The translations under genes and the position numbers were made by a program. 30,767 bases of DNA from an uncultured bacterium (GTDB lineage Bacteria; Patescibacteriota; Patescibacteriia; 2-12-FULL-60-25), in assembly GCA_937949995.1 (NCBI GenBank), contig CALFEO010000009.1, positions 1 through 30,767 of the forward strand, given 5' to 3'. Position 1 is the stretch's first letter, and each line of letters starts with the position of its first letter. The notes under the pieces are model-generated. The model saw nothing but the letters and a program-made list of their open reading frames with translations, made no database searches and was not told the origin of the DNA. Shown here in pieces: positions 12,401-19,570 of this stretch.

Positions 12401-15400
12401 TACATCTTTATATGTATCCAATGGTGCTTTAACCAATGCCTTTGTGCAAAATGGTAACACCTTTGGCGCGGTGGCTCGTTTAGGAACCAACGATAATTAC
12501 AATTTGCAGTTTGAAACCAATGGAACCATTAAAATGATTTTAACCACGGCCGGTAATTTGGATATCGGTGACGGCATGATCGGTTCTCCGCGGGGTGATA
12601 CATCAATTTTATTAACTCGTGACGGCGCAGACGCATTTTTGGAAACATATTCGGGCACAGAGTCCGAAGGATTGATAATGCGCGGTGATGGTACTAATGA
12701 TTACGGCATTGTCCGTCAACTTGGTGGAGGCGGCTATGCCAGCGGTTGGGGCGAGGGTTTGCATATTTTTACCAGCAATAAACTTGGAGTTGATGATCCC
12801 ATAATTTTTACAACCGGAGGTTTTGAAAGAATGAGAATCGGTGAAACAGGTAATTTTTATCCTTCAAGCAACAACATGTATGATTTTGGTCTGGCAACAA
12901 ACAGTTGGAAAAATATCTACGTGTCCGGCACCACAGCCTTCAACTCCGTTGAATACACTTGGCCCGGTTCCGATGCTTCCGGATTATTGCGCAGTGACGG
13001 CAGTGGTAACTTATCTTGGGATACTGCAACATATTTAACCTCGGGTGATGCCTTTATCCAAAACGGCAACAGTTTTACGGCTAACGCGGTTTTAGGTACC
13101 AATGATTCATATACTTTAAGCTTTGAAACCGGAGGCACATCCAGAGTAACGATCAATACATCCGGCCATGTTTATCCTGTGGCTAATAATACTTATGATC
13201 TTGGTTTAAGCACAAATCGCTGGAATAATATCTGGGGGGCAACAATTCATATCGGAACCAGTACATGGGATTTGACTCAAGCGGCCAACGGTAATTTTAC
13301 CATCACAAAATCTGGTTTCAATTACGGTACAATTTGGGATAATGGTGATAATCTCACATTTGGCTATAGAGCCGGCGAAGCATTATTATCCGGACAAAGA
13401 AATGTTGGATATGGTTCACATGCTTTAAGTAATAATGAATACGGCAATGATAATACGGCCATCGGTTATAACACTCTTAGTTGCGCCGGTTGCGGTGAAT
13501 CGAATTTCTACAATACCGCGGTAGGCTCAAATTCAATGAGTAATATCGAAACCGGCAGTTATAACACAGCCTTGGGAGCGGGTTCTTTATTATCACTCAC
13601 CACAGGTGCAACCAACACGGCTGTGGGCTTTGAAAGTTTGTATAGCTTAACCGAAGGCACTGGCAATGTGGCATTGGGCCCGCAAGTTTTCCACGGCATG
13701 ACAAGCGGCGAAGGCAATATCGGAATCGGTATCCAATCCGGATATAGCATGACCGATGCCGAGGGCAACATCGCTTTAGGTATAAGGGCTCTTTACACCA
13801 ACGGAACCGGAAATAATAATTTGGCGATTGGAAATGATGCTTTGTATTATAATTTAGCTGGTGGAAATCACGCCATTGGTAGTTCCGCATTAAGAAAAAA
13901 TACAACGGGTACGAAAAATACCGCTGTCGGCAGCGGTGCCGGCTATCAAAATGAAACCGGAAGCAACAATACCTCTTTGGGTTACAATGCATTGTATGGC
14001 GGTACGGGATCGAATTCATATAATACAGCCGTAGGCTCTAATTCGCTTTTTTCAATAACCACAGGTGCTTCCAACACGGCTGTGGGCTTTGAAAGTTTAT
14101 ACAGTAATATAACAGGTCGTTTGAATACGGCCTTGGGCATCCGTGCTTTGTCAAATAATTCCGATGGTAATTATAATATAGCGGTTGGCAATTATAGTTT
14201 ATATAATAATCAGACAGGCGATAGAAACACCGCTATTGGCTCATACGCACTCACTTCTTTATTGAGTGGTGATAATAATACCATCTTGGGAGCGAGTGCC
14301 GGTATTGATATGGCCACGGGAACCAATAACACGGCTGTTGGCTTTTCAGTACTTAATCAATTTAAAGAAGGAATATATAATACGGCGCTTGGCAGTGGTG
14401 CTCTAAGTCAAACCGGATTTATACCTGCCGATGCATATTATTCATATAATACGGCTGTAGGTGGATTGGCTTTAAATGCAAATTTCACAGGTGCTTCCAA
14501 TACAGCCGTAGGTTATGAAAGTTTGTATAGTAATACAACCGGTTATAAAAATACAGCCATCGGTATGTCGGCATTGCAAAGCAACTCTTCGGGGTTCGGT
14601 AATGTTGCCATGGGTTCCGAAGCTTTACAGACAAATTCAACTGGCATAAACAATACGGCGATTGGTTCGCAGGCCATGCAATATTCCACAATTTCAAATC
14701 TTACGGCGGTTGGGGGAGGAGCTTTAAGAAATAATAGTACCGGCAGTGGCAATACCGGAATTGGTTTGACTGCCGGATACTTTAATCAAACCGGTGAGTA
14801 TAATACGTCTCTCGGGTATCAGGCTTTGCGTGGTGTAACTGGAAATTCAAATTCTTATAACACAGGTATAGGTGCAAAGAGTTTATTCGGTTTAACTACA
14901 GGCGCTTCCAATACAGCCGTTGGTTACGAGTCATTGCTCAGTAATACTACAGGCTATGAAAATGTGGCGATTGGAATCAAGAGTTTGAATAGTTTAAGTG
15001 CGGGTTATTGGAATACCGCGGTTGGCAGTCATGCTCTTGAAAACTATAATGATAATGGCAGTGTTGCTATCGGAGCATATGCTTTGGGTACAATCACAGG
15101 TGGTCAAAATACAGCCGTAGGCTTTAGTGCATTATATAACACATCCGGAAGCAATGATGATAATACGGCACTGGGTTATTTTGCCGGTTACAGCAATTCT
15201 ACTGGTAATGACAATACCTATATTGGGCATCAAGCGGGATATGCCGGCACTATGGGAGGAGATACGGCCGTCGGATCAGGAGCCGCTCAAGGAGGAAGCG
15301 TCGGATCCCGTACCGCCGTAGGCCATAATGCATTGAATACCGGAGGATCCGGCGGGGCTGTTGCGATCGGCGCTTCAGCCGGATACGCTTTACTCTCAAC

Positions 15401-18311
15401 AGGGTTGCAATTTGTGGCGGTTGGTGAATCAGCGGGAAGAGAAACCACCAGCGGTGATTATGATACCTTTGTTGGTCATGCCGCAGGTCAATATAATACA
15501 ACCGGTCACAGTAATACTGCGGTTGGTTCGGAATCTTTAAATAAAAATGACAGTGGAAGCTACAATTCCGCTTTCGGCAGAAATGCATTACAGGCCCTTA
15601 AGGGTGGCGATCATAATACTGCTATCGGCGCAGTAGCTGGTTATAATGTAACAAGCACGGCCGATTATAACACCGCTTTAGGTTCATATTCATTATTTGG
15701 GAACACCACCGCATTTTCTACGGGAGATTACAATACGGCACTTGGATATTACACGCTGTTTGCTAATTCAACAGGAAATCGCAACGTAGCTGTAGGCGCG
15801 ATTGCTTTGACAAATAATACAACCGGTTATCAGAATTCAGCCTTGGGCACGGACGCCATGCAGCAAAATACCAGTGGTTATAACAATGTAGCTTTTGGTT
15901 TTGAAGCATCGCAATACAACGAAACCGGCATTTCCAATGTTGCGTTGGGTGTTAATGCGCTCAAAGGTGTAAGCGGAAACAATCATTCGGCCAATACTGC
16001 AGTTGGCGGGTATACATTGGATGCTATAACCACCGGTTACGGCAACAGTGCTTTAGGATATGGCGCTTTAAGTAATTTAACATCGCCTTCTTATAATACC
16101 GCAATGGGCATAAATGCCGGCAATGGTATTACTACAGGTACGTCCAATGCCGCATTTGGATATTACGCCGGAGAAAATATCGGAACCGGTAATTACAATA
16201 TCGCCATCGGTTACAATGCTTTGGAAGGCGCGGATAGCGATATTAACAGCGATTATAATGTTGCCATAGGCTATGAAGCGTTAAGCAATCTAACTGACAC
16301 CGCACAGCACAATGTTGGTATAGGTTATAACTCATTAATAGACGTAACGACCGGTGATTATAATGTTGCCATGGGTTATTATTCAGGCGATAACATCACA
16401 ACTTTATATGGCAATACTTTCTTGGGATACAATGCTCGCGCTTCCGGAAATTACTATAATTCCATGGCGCTTGGCTATGGCGCTCAGGTTACCGCCGATA
16501 ATTATGTTCAAATAGGCAATGGGTCTGTTGAAAGAGTTACTATTGGTGTTGATAATACATCTGCAACCGATTTCTATTATGGCGGTTCGCTTCAAGATTA
16601 TTCAGACGAAAGACTCAAAGAAAATATTGTTGACAATGAGCTTGGTTTAAATTTAATCCTGGCGTTAAGGCCCGTTCATTTTAACATGAAAACTGGAGGT
16701 TATCGGGAGGATGGTTTAATAGCTCAAGAGGTTGAAACCGCATTGAATGCCATCGACGAGGAATTCAATGGATTAAGAGCGCCTGCCGGAACCGATGAAT
16801 TTTATACTTTGACTTACGATTCGTTTATTGGTCCGCTTATCAACGCAATTCAAGAACTTCACTCATCCTCCTCTCCTTTCTTTACTGGTATGGATATTGA
16901 TTCAAACTTCACATCTTTAGGCGAATCTTTCCTCTCCATCGATACGGATGGTAATCTCGCGCACAAAGGTGCAACCATCAAATCCCAAGGCACAGCCTCA
17001 ACATCGACCACGGCTTACGGTTCCTACACATTCAGCTTCATGGGCAGCGCTTGGGATCTGGATCTTGATCAAGAAATCAGTCCATCGTTCAACTTGTCCA
17101 ACAATACAATTTCCGCAACATCTTCGGAGTTTACTCTTGTATACTCCACGGGAACAGCCTTTAATCAAAAATTACTTACCATCACAAACTTGGGCGATGT
17201 TACAGTCTCCGGAGATCTCCATGTTGGACGTCGCTTATACTTGGGTTCCAAAACAACCGGCGAATCCTCAACTTCAACATATATCTTTGTGGATGATACT
17301 TTATCGCCAACCTCCACTTACATTTCCACTAATGCAGACGGCTGGCAAAGCGAGGACGCTTATGATTATGCCGAAAGATTTGAATCGGATGATGATTTAA
17401 CACCCGGCGATATCGTGACCGCTGACCCAACCGGTGTAAATAAAGTAAAACGTGCTTCTTCGGCCGGCCAAGCTCTCTTGGGCATCGTTTCCACCAAACC
17501 CGGCTTTGTTACAGGTCGCCATTATGAAGGTCATTATCCAATCGCTTTGGCCGGACGCGTTCCAACGCGCGTATCCACTGCAAACGGAGCCATTCAAGTC
17601 GGTGATTATTTAACAGCTTCCGATATTCCGGGTGTTGCCGTCAAAGCGGTTTCCGCCGGCAATGTTATCGGTATCGCCCTTGAATCATATGGCAGTCTCG
17701 AAGAAGGTTTAATCTCGGTTTTTGTTAAACCATCATTCAGCCTTGGAAGTATCGCTAAATCAGGTGAGTCGGCCGGCACTATTATTAACAATACAACCAT
17801 AATCCAATCAGAAGCTCCGGGCGTCGAAATCGAAGGTTTGGCATTAATTAAAGCCGGCGCAACCGAAGTGCATATATCATACGGAACAATCCTGCATTAT
17901 CCGATGGTTTATGTTACACCTCATGCTTCAATAAACGGATCATGGTGGATAACCAACCGAACGGATCAAGGCTTTGATATCGTTATCACCGAACCGCAAA
18001 CTCATGATATGGAATTTACTTGGCTGGTTCGTCCGATGCGCCCCGGTACAATCCGCTTTGTTTCAGATAATACATACCAAGGAGTTGATGACCTTACCGG
18101 TCAACCGATCGGCCCTTATCCGGAAGATCCGATAATCCCCACATCAACGGATTCTGATTATACAACCACTACGGCAACGGATGTTACGGATTCTGCTTCA
18201 GCGTCGAGTACCTCAACCTCGGTATCAAGTACTGATACGCAAGAAAGTGATGCGGCCGTGTCATCCGTCGATCCTGTCAACGATGGAGACACTGTCGCAT
18301 CCGGAACATAA
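438..18311 (+). CDS. Giant secreted mosaic fibre/adhesin-like protein (5957 aa) with LVIVD propellers, YadA-like repeats and an S74 chaperone domain
   Basis: The reading frame is open for 5957 codons. Residues 1-80 form a signal peptide with an unusually long basic n-region, a hydrophobic core near 48-70 and a likely AHA|A cleavage after 80. Residues about 82-200 match the INYQGKL...VPYAFN domain common in secreted CPR and Bacteroidetes proteins. About twelve YDLGSS..RW modules follow, scattered to about residue 4300. A DUF1349-like concanavalin-fold domain lies near 938-1124 and a discoidin (F5/8C)-like domain near 1230-1376. Six seven-bladed LVIVD propellers span about 1451-3895. About 60 YadA-head-like repeats span 4322-5356, and peptidase S74 about 5387-5475. 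A further domain (DYAERFES near 5641), a beta domain near 5796-5870 and a Ser/Thr/Asp-rich tail end the protein. No LPXTG motif or C-terminal membrane segment is seen. The ATG at 438 has no clear Shine-Dalgarno and overlaps a 23-codon ORF (419-490). A surface fibre for attachment is inferred, not shown. Confidence 0.9.
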   Translation: MPLNKTNPLIQVKENKTKDTNANITLFVKFFVFKLFGIATKVRLQRIICSMMVMAQVIGTVFGFGTVNLSNIFSVNTAHAATGINKTINYQGKLMDASGNLVADGDYDMIFVIYDSATAGNQLWSASTTNGLPTGTTSTLSVTVSDGLFSILLGDESTDQVAFPANLFNNDELYLGVTIGADSEMTPRKRLSAVPYAFNSEMLQGQYASSSDLGDDATLFALNQASSSAPYTTRTALYIESQGLSNSLDFLIRANNGTDDVFSISRQGNVTTTGNLQVDGATDLNGSLAVAATSSLFDLSLSGRVNSNLLPYITDTYSLGNSTYRWLGITAQNVNTVNVSSTNIDALGYVSTTNLYVDGVQITGDIPNLDQVTDEGNITTNAIGVGGVSSTGNILPTQTLTYDLGSSARRWKDIWVSSTYIGDNTWNLRQDANDYFNIADVGGFRRLTINTSGNVGINSSAPSAILEINDQGLATADELAIIESSANSAANIKFTNTARSWSMGADSSPDVFYIDTFGGTQNIFNINPSGQVGLGTYSINQRLQVGDSGSNINEGIRVTSNRDAFIEIIADVDNVNEDDNPYIFFSQDAGVNVRSTIGFTGNANVDSRGDAYSNALDNAFLIGNSFNGPTQFGSNGTVRITILGDGNVGIGTNAPGESLDIAGNFRHTGNMISYGGTYAHEWMQFNQDVNGNSLILGSGALTVLGAGESMDQAKANLTASQESLYLTSDGDIQFVTGLQSGWASRVDAMTILTAGNVGIGTTNPASFKLQVAGNVGPNLNNIYNLGSPTLSWNGLYVSGTTAFNTVAYTWPSSQGGANTFLRNDGSGNLTWQAGGGGISGTGTDNHIVRWDGTGNVQDSAIVITDAGHVLPTSTLAYDLGSSSYRWRDIWASSTRIGTSTWDIWQSNRGFTLSNNNLANPLLTLSNGGNLALGDDHKLDHFNNSSIETYWTTSTPAGTITESGEELTMTCSGTCDWWSGALEQAPIIYQDLAYSGDFTVVTKINSFTPSNGNTNAGITIYLDRNNAYNWVRDGDNLIYGWSVIADSGSDLGISTASSDMPVWLRVRRVNTTLYFDYSTDGVTFTNVGSTVQSITPTKVGLLNKTWADATLTTTFEYFDVSYPNQVVNSSSAFEFNGAMTWNGFTGPGLSGANKGIIFYDAAANKFRASENGGAYVDLLSGAVDLQEATDNGNITTNWIQFAGGTSTGSLFVKNTLGINTSTSDYLFAVQESFVDTTDVTGSGTATALSTSNGMPADRAFDNLTTDWQGWFSDNYLPQWLKYDFGAGNEKVISGYSLLYNDPWDSYHPRDWQFQGSNNDSDWVTLDSRSAYTWTAGQKRTFDFHNLTAYRYYRIYITADNNGSYNYVSINEVEMFEAEPGSNYFTVDYSGNLVSTASTTLNNLTLTGSINSNLLPYITDTYSMGSYDTRWRSIYGNITATGFENSYSVTTTVLSVAGRDLDRVGNYVFIAGETSFLVYDVSDKTNPTLVGSVGLVNGRDVQVIGDYAYVLDGNGASGGFKVINISDPASPFVAGSINNICQADATYGCRELVVKDQVAYAVLRDNGLIAIDISNPSSPVELDRFDTGAMLMLGLDVSGNYAYTANGNSGPALEIYNISDPTDIQYVTGISTNLTNAFDVVVKDGYAYVSDAGTYVEVFDVRNPSSPTHVTTITDAANIGDRKMQIVGNLFFGNGGYIYDISSSTNPVLLSSASFSGTYFDADGGYIYGTNGETTATSFYITRLPGIEALWMDASNMDVYNLFTVNGKTILGSTTSSKTILNGYIGSDIIPYQNNYYSLGSSSYKWLGLNASNVTTDNLVAENATTTNLAADYVTTSELWVGGTQITGAFPTLQQVTDSGNTTNDSIEISAIAPVPAGKIQDNTYLDGAYDIRIVGDIAYTISYDSDYFVSWDVSDPENPVRLGSYANASYTDGAYNFEIKGNYAYVASVLDNRLTVLNISDPANITLAGFLASNNGAGIYLDGAYAVKIKDDYAYVVSQEDDALEIIDISNPTAPAHVASVLHNGTTIFMDQPQALAISGNYVYVTGRTSDSVQVFDISNPASPVAKGSLRDTTCVGGASACGLIGPGGIEVVGNYAYIAGYDDNAFTVVDISSSTNPVNVGYLADNASTELNGAWDVQIYENYALVAGFGDSGFEMIDISSSTNPLHFAAVADTADTYLSNASAVAVRGDYIYVTSRNENGLQVLRLNSRIDSFVGEIDSLSSKQIYTTNLFASNDIVAKNDFLVRKNAMINGKLTLGSTATMRDILPASNNLYDLGSSSLYWNDIFVNNVNTSNLTLAPSTPTEYYSVDLNANLGVQAIEVIGNIVYLATDDSNGTLGKTGDDFQILDITNPDRPVYLGGLDLGSNTYFAIHDIEIVGNIAYIAGRDMVTSLNYELLAVDITDPYNPQVITGVNLFNAATHPAYTVKASNNYLYIGGYYLASGNYELLTFDISDPSVLELLGGKALTYGIYTMDLIGDDYLVIGTATGESGDEITLYDLSNPVSPTRTGGISLGDSAVSGLQVRGSTVYAATFNQVSYGSRDFFILDASSSTNVTVTGSLEVASAALQSIVLAEDYAYVLQDGAAGNEILIINIASSTNPTYVSGYNIGDPSTANDLALSGRTLLVGVANVTGSNKDLYLLNIGGLNTFAADIGSLWAGKLNVAKDAVVGSDLYVKNDIFTGNVFAQYLKSHNIFGEEIIGRSIATEHPSNEVLTAYGPLALGGTGYDVAIQGRYAYVNRASTYLQIYDLTNFESPVLLKQVAYSVAGATHLEVQGDYVYSVGGGRLYVMDVSDPGNATEVFTGAVFSNTTNDLKIRGHYLYAAEAAGTGGINIFDITNPASPTLVKKLTLSTTSNWSHIYVDGTYAYMVANDSSRFAIVDITDPFNPVEKYNATTNISGPNEIVVKGRYAYIGNNTSLRIFDISSSTNPFLAKTISNPTYSPAGLRVEGDYVYTVQSSGRYSIFNVKDVANAYLVSQQQIPSVSDSLVAIDISGRYAVIVGGSNLRTLDLKGADFTSLTAHSAETGSLNVLTDAIINNQLTVRGGISSGAGGIYSNGPLTAYATSAFMGKVGIGTITPNNFSLQVAGHVGPNANNTYDLGSSTYKWRNVYTNDLTTGDLNISPRTPTYVSGINMGWINAVDVSGKYAYVGHNADGTYEFSIIDVSDAKSPKKLGQLDIGGNDVVYDVEAVGQYAYIAQTSDDTGSKEIQLIDVSNPNAPFKVSGVDTPASECYDVLVSGNYVYAACNNVTDSVADLYIIDYTNKNSPLIATSTNFTAGAAHALEKKGDYLIIGTQNATNYMAGADILIFNVANPYLATFVGGYDTGSNNVESLTLQGNLLFAGSQNAVSGYEFMIFDVSNPASIVYKGGVDLYNSYNVVGIQAGGEYVYALQQNGVGGGTDLHIINITSTTAPTIINSSDLGASTMYDMKLDGTKLYVGVRDSIYSSQDFLIMDVSGVTTPSADIGSLFAVNMNVAEDATFNKNVYINSGLTVGDFGINTFGPLSVATSSKFLDIMQTSNIRPLANNTYDLGTSALRFKDSYFSGTVETKPTTGVRLGGYNVGTTYPVYATFIKDNYLYVGTRNETITGRNEDFQIYDISDPNNPRYLSGVDINIFNAIANFEIKVVGTYAYLIKSNDSNVPTLYVYDVADPYNIVLQDSVGFSSSNNGVHNMAIFNGYVFAAGHDSGTTLRLYTVDVNDPANISIVDTLSLTGGYHDAALNVHDGKLYMGTSNLTTYGGYDFVSFSLDNPAKPQYIGGGNISTDRILDMYFTGDRAYVGTNENKVYIVNISSSTAPAILSTINVGTQPIRDVLIMDKYLVAGTLNSGTGNANEVLVYDVSSSTNVGAPDMEINVGGSTVYEMALYGKNLVIGTLNATVNNEDIQIYDLDGIKAQAADIGSIRTNLLRVTEDLFVGNNTYVSGGLFSDMGGLHTNGALTVKSTSTFSNLQTTGRVNSNWLPYLDNTYDLGNSTYRWRNLQAVNATFTSLYVSNGALTNAFVQNGNTFGAVARLGTNDNYNLQFETNGTIKMILTTAGNLDIGDGMIGSPRGDTSILLTRDGADAFLETYSGTESEGLIMRGDGTNDYGIVRQLGGGGYASGWGEGLHIFTSNKLGVDDPIIFTTGGFERMRIGETGNFYPSSNNMYDFGLATNSWKNIYVSGTTAFNSVEYTWPGSDASGLLRSDGSGNLSWDTATYLTSGDAFIQNGNSFTANAVLGTNDSYTLSFETGGTSRVTINTSGHVYPVANNTYDLGLSTNRWNNIWGATIHIGTSTWDLTQAANGNFTITKSGFNYGTIWDNGDNLTFGYRAGEALLSGQRNVGYGSHALSNNEYGNDNTAIGYNTLSCAGCGESNFYNTAVGSNSMSNIETGSYNTALGAGSLLSLTTGATNTAVGFESLYSLTEGTGNVALGPQVFHGMTSGEGNIGIGIQSGYSMTDAEGNIALGIRALYTNGTGNNNLAIGNDALYYNLAGGNHAIGSSALRKNTTGTKNTAVGSGAGYQNETGSNNTSLGYNALYGGTGSNSYNTAVGSNSLFSITTGASNTAVGFESLYSNITGRLNTALGIRALSNNSDGNYNIAVGNYSLYNNQTGDRNTAIGSYALTSLLSGDNNTILGASAGIDMATGTNNTAVGFSVLNQFKEGIYNTALGSGALSQTGFIPADAYYSYNTAVGGLALNANFTGASNTAVGYESLYSNTTGYKNTAIGMSALQSNSSGFGNVAMGSEALQTNSTGINNTAIGSQAMQYSTISNLTAVGGGALRNNSTGSGNTGIGLTAGYFNQTGEYNTSLGYQALRGVTGNSNSYNTGIGAKSLFGLTTGASNTAVGYESLLSNTTGYENVAIGIKSLNSLSAGYWNTAVGSHALENYNDNGSVAIGAYALGTITGGQNTAVGFSALYNTSGSNDDNTALGYFAGYSNSTGNDNTYIGHQAGYAGTMGGDTAVGSGAAQGGSVGSRTAVGHNALNTGGSGGAVAIGASAGYALLSTGLQFVAVGESAGRETTSGDYDTFVGHAAGQYNTTGHSNTAVGSESLNKNDSGSYNSAFGRNALQALKGGDHNTAIGAVAGYNVTSTADYNTALGSYSLFGNTTAFSTGDYNTALGYYTLFANSTGNRNVAVGAIALTNNTTGYQNSALGTDAMQQNTSGYNNVAFGFEASQYNETGISNVALGVNALKGVSGNNHSANTAVGGYTLDAITTGYGNSALGYGALSNLTSPSYNTAMGINAGNGITTGTSNAAFGYYAGENIGTGNYNIAIGYNALEGADSDINSDYNVAIGYEALSNLTDTAQHNVGIGYNSLIDVTTGDYNVAMGYYSGDNITTLYGNTFLGYNARASGNYYNSMALGYGAQVTADNYVQIGNGSVERVTIGVDNTSATDFYYGGSLQDYSDERLKENIVDNELGLNLILALRPVHFNMKTGGYREDGLIAQEVETALNAIDEEFNGLRAPAGTDEFYTLTYDSFIGPLINAIQELHSSSSPFFTGMDIDSNFTSLGESFLSIDTDGNLAHKGATIKSQGTASTSTTAYGSYTFSFMGSAWDLDLDQEISPSFNLSNNTISATSSEFTLVYSTGTAFNQKLLTITNLGDVTVSGDLHVGRRLYLGSKTTGESSTSTYIFVDDTLSPTSTYISTNADGWQSEDAYDYAERFESDDDLTPGDIVTADPTGVNKVKRASSAGQALLGIVSTKPGFVTGRHYEGHYPIALAGRVPTRVSTANGAIQVGDYLTASDIPGVAVKAVSAGNVIGIALESYGSLEEGLISVFVKPSFSLGSIAKSGESAGTIINNTTIIQSEAPGVEIEGLALIKAGATEVHISYGTILHYPMVYVTPHASINGSWWITNRTDQGFDIVITEPQTHDMEFTWLVRPMRPGTIRFVSDNTYQGVDDLTGQPIGPYPEDPIIPTSTDSDYTTTTATDVTDSASASSTSTSVSSTDTQESDAAVSSVDPVNDGDTVASGT
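4790..12120 (+). repeat. Six LVIVD beta-propeller modules within the giant protein
   Basis: Six blocks are seen, at nt about 4790-5685, 6083-7060, 7365-8375, 8585-9475, 9829-10820 and 11115-12120. Each contains seven repeats of about 42-50 residues of the form ...V.GNYAYV......L.I.DISNP..P...G, giving about 42 blades. Each block is followed by a linker such as ADIGSL....LNV..DA or a relative of it, and a YDLGSS..RW fibre module usually comes before the next block. The variant DISSSTNP recurs in many blades with very similar codons. LVIVD repeats are known to form propellers. Seven blades per block is a direct count from the translation. Confidence 0.85.
13401..16505 (+). repeat. About 60 YadA-head-like 17-residue repeats within the giant protein
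   Basis: The unit consensus is NTAVGY.AL..NTTG.., as in the left-handed beta-roll heads of YadA-type trimeric adhesins and related phage-fibre repeats. I count about 60 units in about 1035 residues. Most are 17 residues, and a few carry insertions of 2-6 residues. A higher-order pattern is visible: an NTSLGY.AL unit, an NT..G..SLF unit and an ASNTAVG.ESL unit recur together near 13970-14110 and 14800-14950. This indicates segmental duplication within the array. Confidence 0.88.
16590..16860 (+). other. Peptidase S74 intramolecular chaperone domain with Ser-Lys dyad
   Basis: The sequence DYSDERLKENI followed by L..ALRPVHFN and DGLIAQEVE is diagnostic of the S74 domain of endosialidase-type tail spikes. 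Ser5389 (codon at 16602) and Lys5394 have the S-x4-K spacing of the known catalytic dyad, so self-cleavage is predicted just before Ser5389. In known cases the domain trimerises, guides folding of the fibre and is then released. Here about 480 residues follow the domain, so cleavage would release a 569-residue C-terminal piece. Confidence 0.85.
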
Positions 18312-18375
18312 AATCAAAAAAACAAAAATAATTAAAAGAAGGTTTTTCTCACGGCATTGAAAAACTCTTCAACAT

Positions 18376-18409
18376 AAAAAACGCGGTGGCCTGTCAACAC
18401 CGTGTTTTT
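18376..18409 (+). terminator. Rho-independent terminator of the giant gene, probably bidirectional
   Basis: ACGCGGTG (18381-18388) pairs with CACCGTGT (18398-18405) with one G-U pair and a 9-nt loop. A run of A precedes the stem and a run of T follows it. The element lies 65 nt after the stop codon, between convergent genes. Confidence 0.75.
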
Positions 18410-18414
18410 GTATA

Positions 18415-18441
18415 CAAAAAAGCAGATCGAGATGATCTGCA
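18415..18441 (-). terminator. Terminator of the propeller-like lipoprotein gene
   Basis: Read on the minus strand, GCAGATC, a 5-nt loop and GATCTGC are followed by TTTTTT. The stem is a perfect 7 bp and begins 13 nt after the stop codon of the gene at 18454-19527. Confidence 0.75.
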
Positions 18442-18453
18442 TTGATGAAAGGA

Positions 18454-19527
18454 TTACTTACAAGAGTATAGTTCGTTTACTGTTGTCAGATGGGCATGAG
18501 TTCCATCGGCAGCCACCCACAAATCCAAGGGAATTGTTGCTTGCTTGGAGATGATGGACAACTTGTTTTGATCACGCGGATGCAGGATCGTCTCAGCTAC
18601 CAAAGTAAGGTTGGGTTCTTTTGTATCTTTTTCCGCTCCCTGAGGCATGATGCTTGACAGCCAGAGAAGATCGTTGTTTTTCAGCATTCGAACAAAACTC
18701 CAACCCCGATTTTCAGTACTTAAGTAAGCAGGGAAGCTGATTTTGCCCGTTGCGCTAATAAGCATACCCTGATTATCATCCGACACTGCGGAAATGTATG
18801 CCAGACCGGAATTGACCACGGGTGCCAAATCAAAGAGCATTTTACAATTTGAGGGGAGTTTTTGCTCCTGCCAATCAGGGCCTGTAAACAGGAAGCAATC
18901 AATAAAACCGGATTCAGGATCCCATACATTGCCGGCAATCAGCAGTTGATCGCCCTTTGTTGCAATCTTGACAATCCTGTAGTTTGATTTAAGCGGCAGC
19001 TTCACTGCATTCCAGCCCATTGAATTTTTTTTCCAGAGCTGCGGGTTATCTTCATTATCCAGGCCAACCGCCAGAATTGAATTATCCTTGATAACAAAGT
19101 CGTTCAATAGCATGGCTTCAGTCGGACCGGGAATAGTAATCCATTGGCTATCGCTCTGCTTCAACAAAACGTATCGGCTCAAGCTATCGATAGCCATAAT
19201 GTACTTATCACCCTTATCATCAGGTTTGATATAGTAAGCAGATCGGTAATTCCCGAAAGGGATGTCTTCCCAGCCGGCATTTGTATGATGAAAAAGATGA
19301 GCCCTGTCATTCCCGGTAGCCGTAATCCAAAGGCCTGTCTCATCCTTGTGTACCCCGCCTAAATAGTTCAACAAGAAAGCCTTTTGAAAACCATCGAATT
19401 CTTCGTCAAGCTCCCATTGGCAGGTTGAAGCACCCGTTCGATCATCGGGCGATGATACCACAGAACCCCCGCAGCCCATGATAATTAAGTAAATAATCGC
19501 AATCATTATTACTGATATGCTTTTCAT
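18454..19527 (-). CDS. Predicted lipoprotein with propeller-like repeats, function unknown
   Basis: The 357-residue product starts MKSISVIM and has a short hydrophobic signal ending in the lipobox IIMGC, with Cys19 as the lipidation site. I chose the ATG at 19527 over an in-frame ATG 22 codons upstream, because AAGGGGA lies 7 nt before it and because the signal peptide then begins at residue 1. The mature part has recurring short motifs (GLWITATGNDR, SQWITIPG, DNSILAVGLDN, GDQLLIAGN, NDLLWLSS). These resemble propeller blades of the kind found in secreted sensor-like proteins. It shows no clear similarity to the three paralogous lipoproteins upstream and lacks their Gly/Ser/Ala linker. It has its own terminator and a plausible promoter, so it is probably transcribed alone. 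Confidence 0.85.
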   Translation of the reverse strand: MKSISVIMIAIIYLIIMGCGGSVVSSPDDRTGASTCQWELDEEFDGFQKAFLLNYLGGVHKDETGLWITATGNDRAHLFHHTNAGWEDIPFGNYRSAYYIKPDDKGDKYIMAIDSLSRYVLLKQSDSQWITIPGPTEAMLLNDFVIKDNSILAVGLDNEDNPQLWKKNSMGWNAVKLPLKSNYRIVKIATKGDQLLIAGNVWDPESGFIDCFLFTGPDWQEQKLPSNCKMLFDLAPVVNSGLAYISAVSDDNQGMLISATGKISFPAYLSTENRGWSFVRMLKNNDLLWLSSIMPQGAEKDTKEPNLTLVAETILHPRDQNKLSIISKQATIPLDLWVAADGTHAHLTTVNELYSCK

Positions 19528-19570
19528 TTGATTCCCCTTCTGATTGTCAAGGTGCGCGTTGCTTTTCTTT

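Noticed and set aside
438..18311. Prophage or phage tail fibre region, suggested by S74 and fibre repeats
   Set aside because: No other phage structural, replication or lysis gene is nearby, and the protein has its own signal peptide, which phage tail fibres lack.
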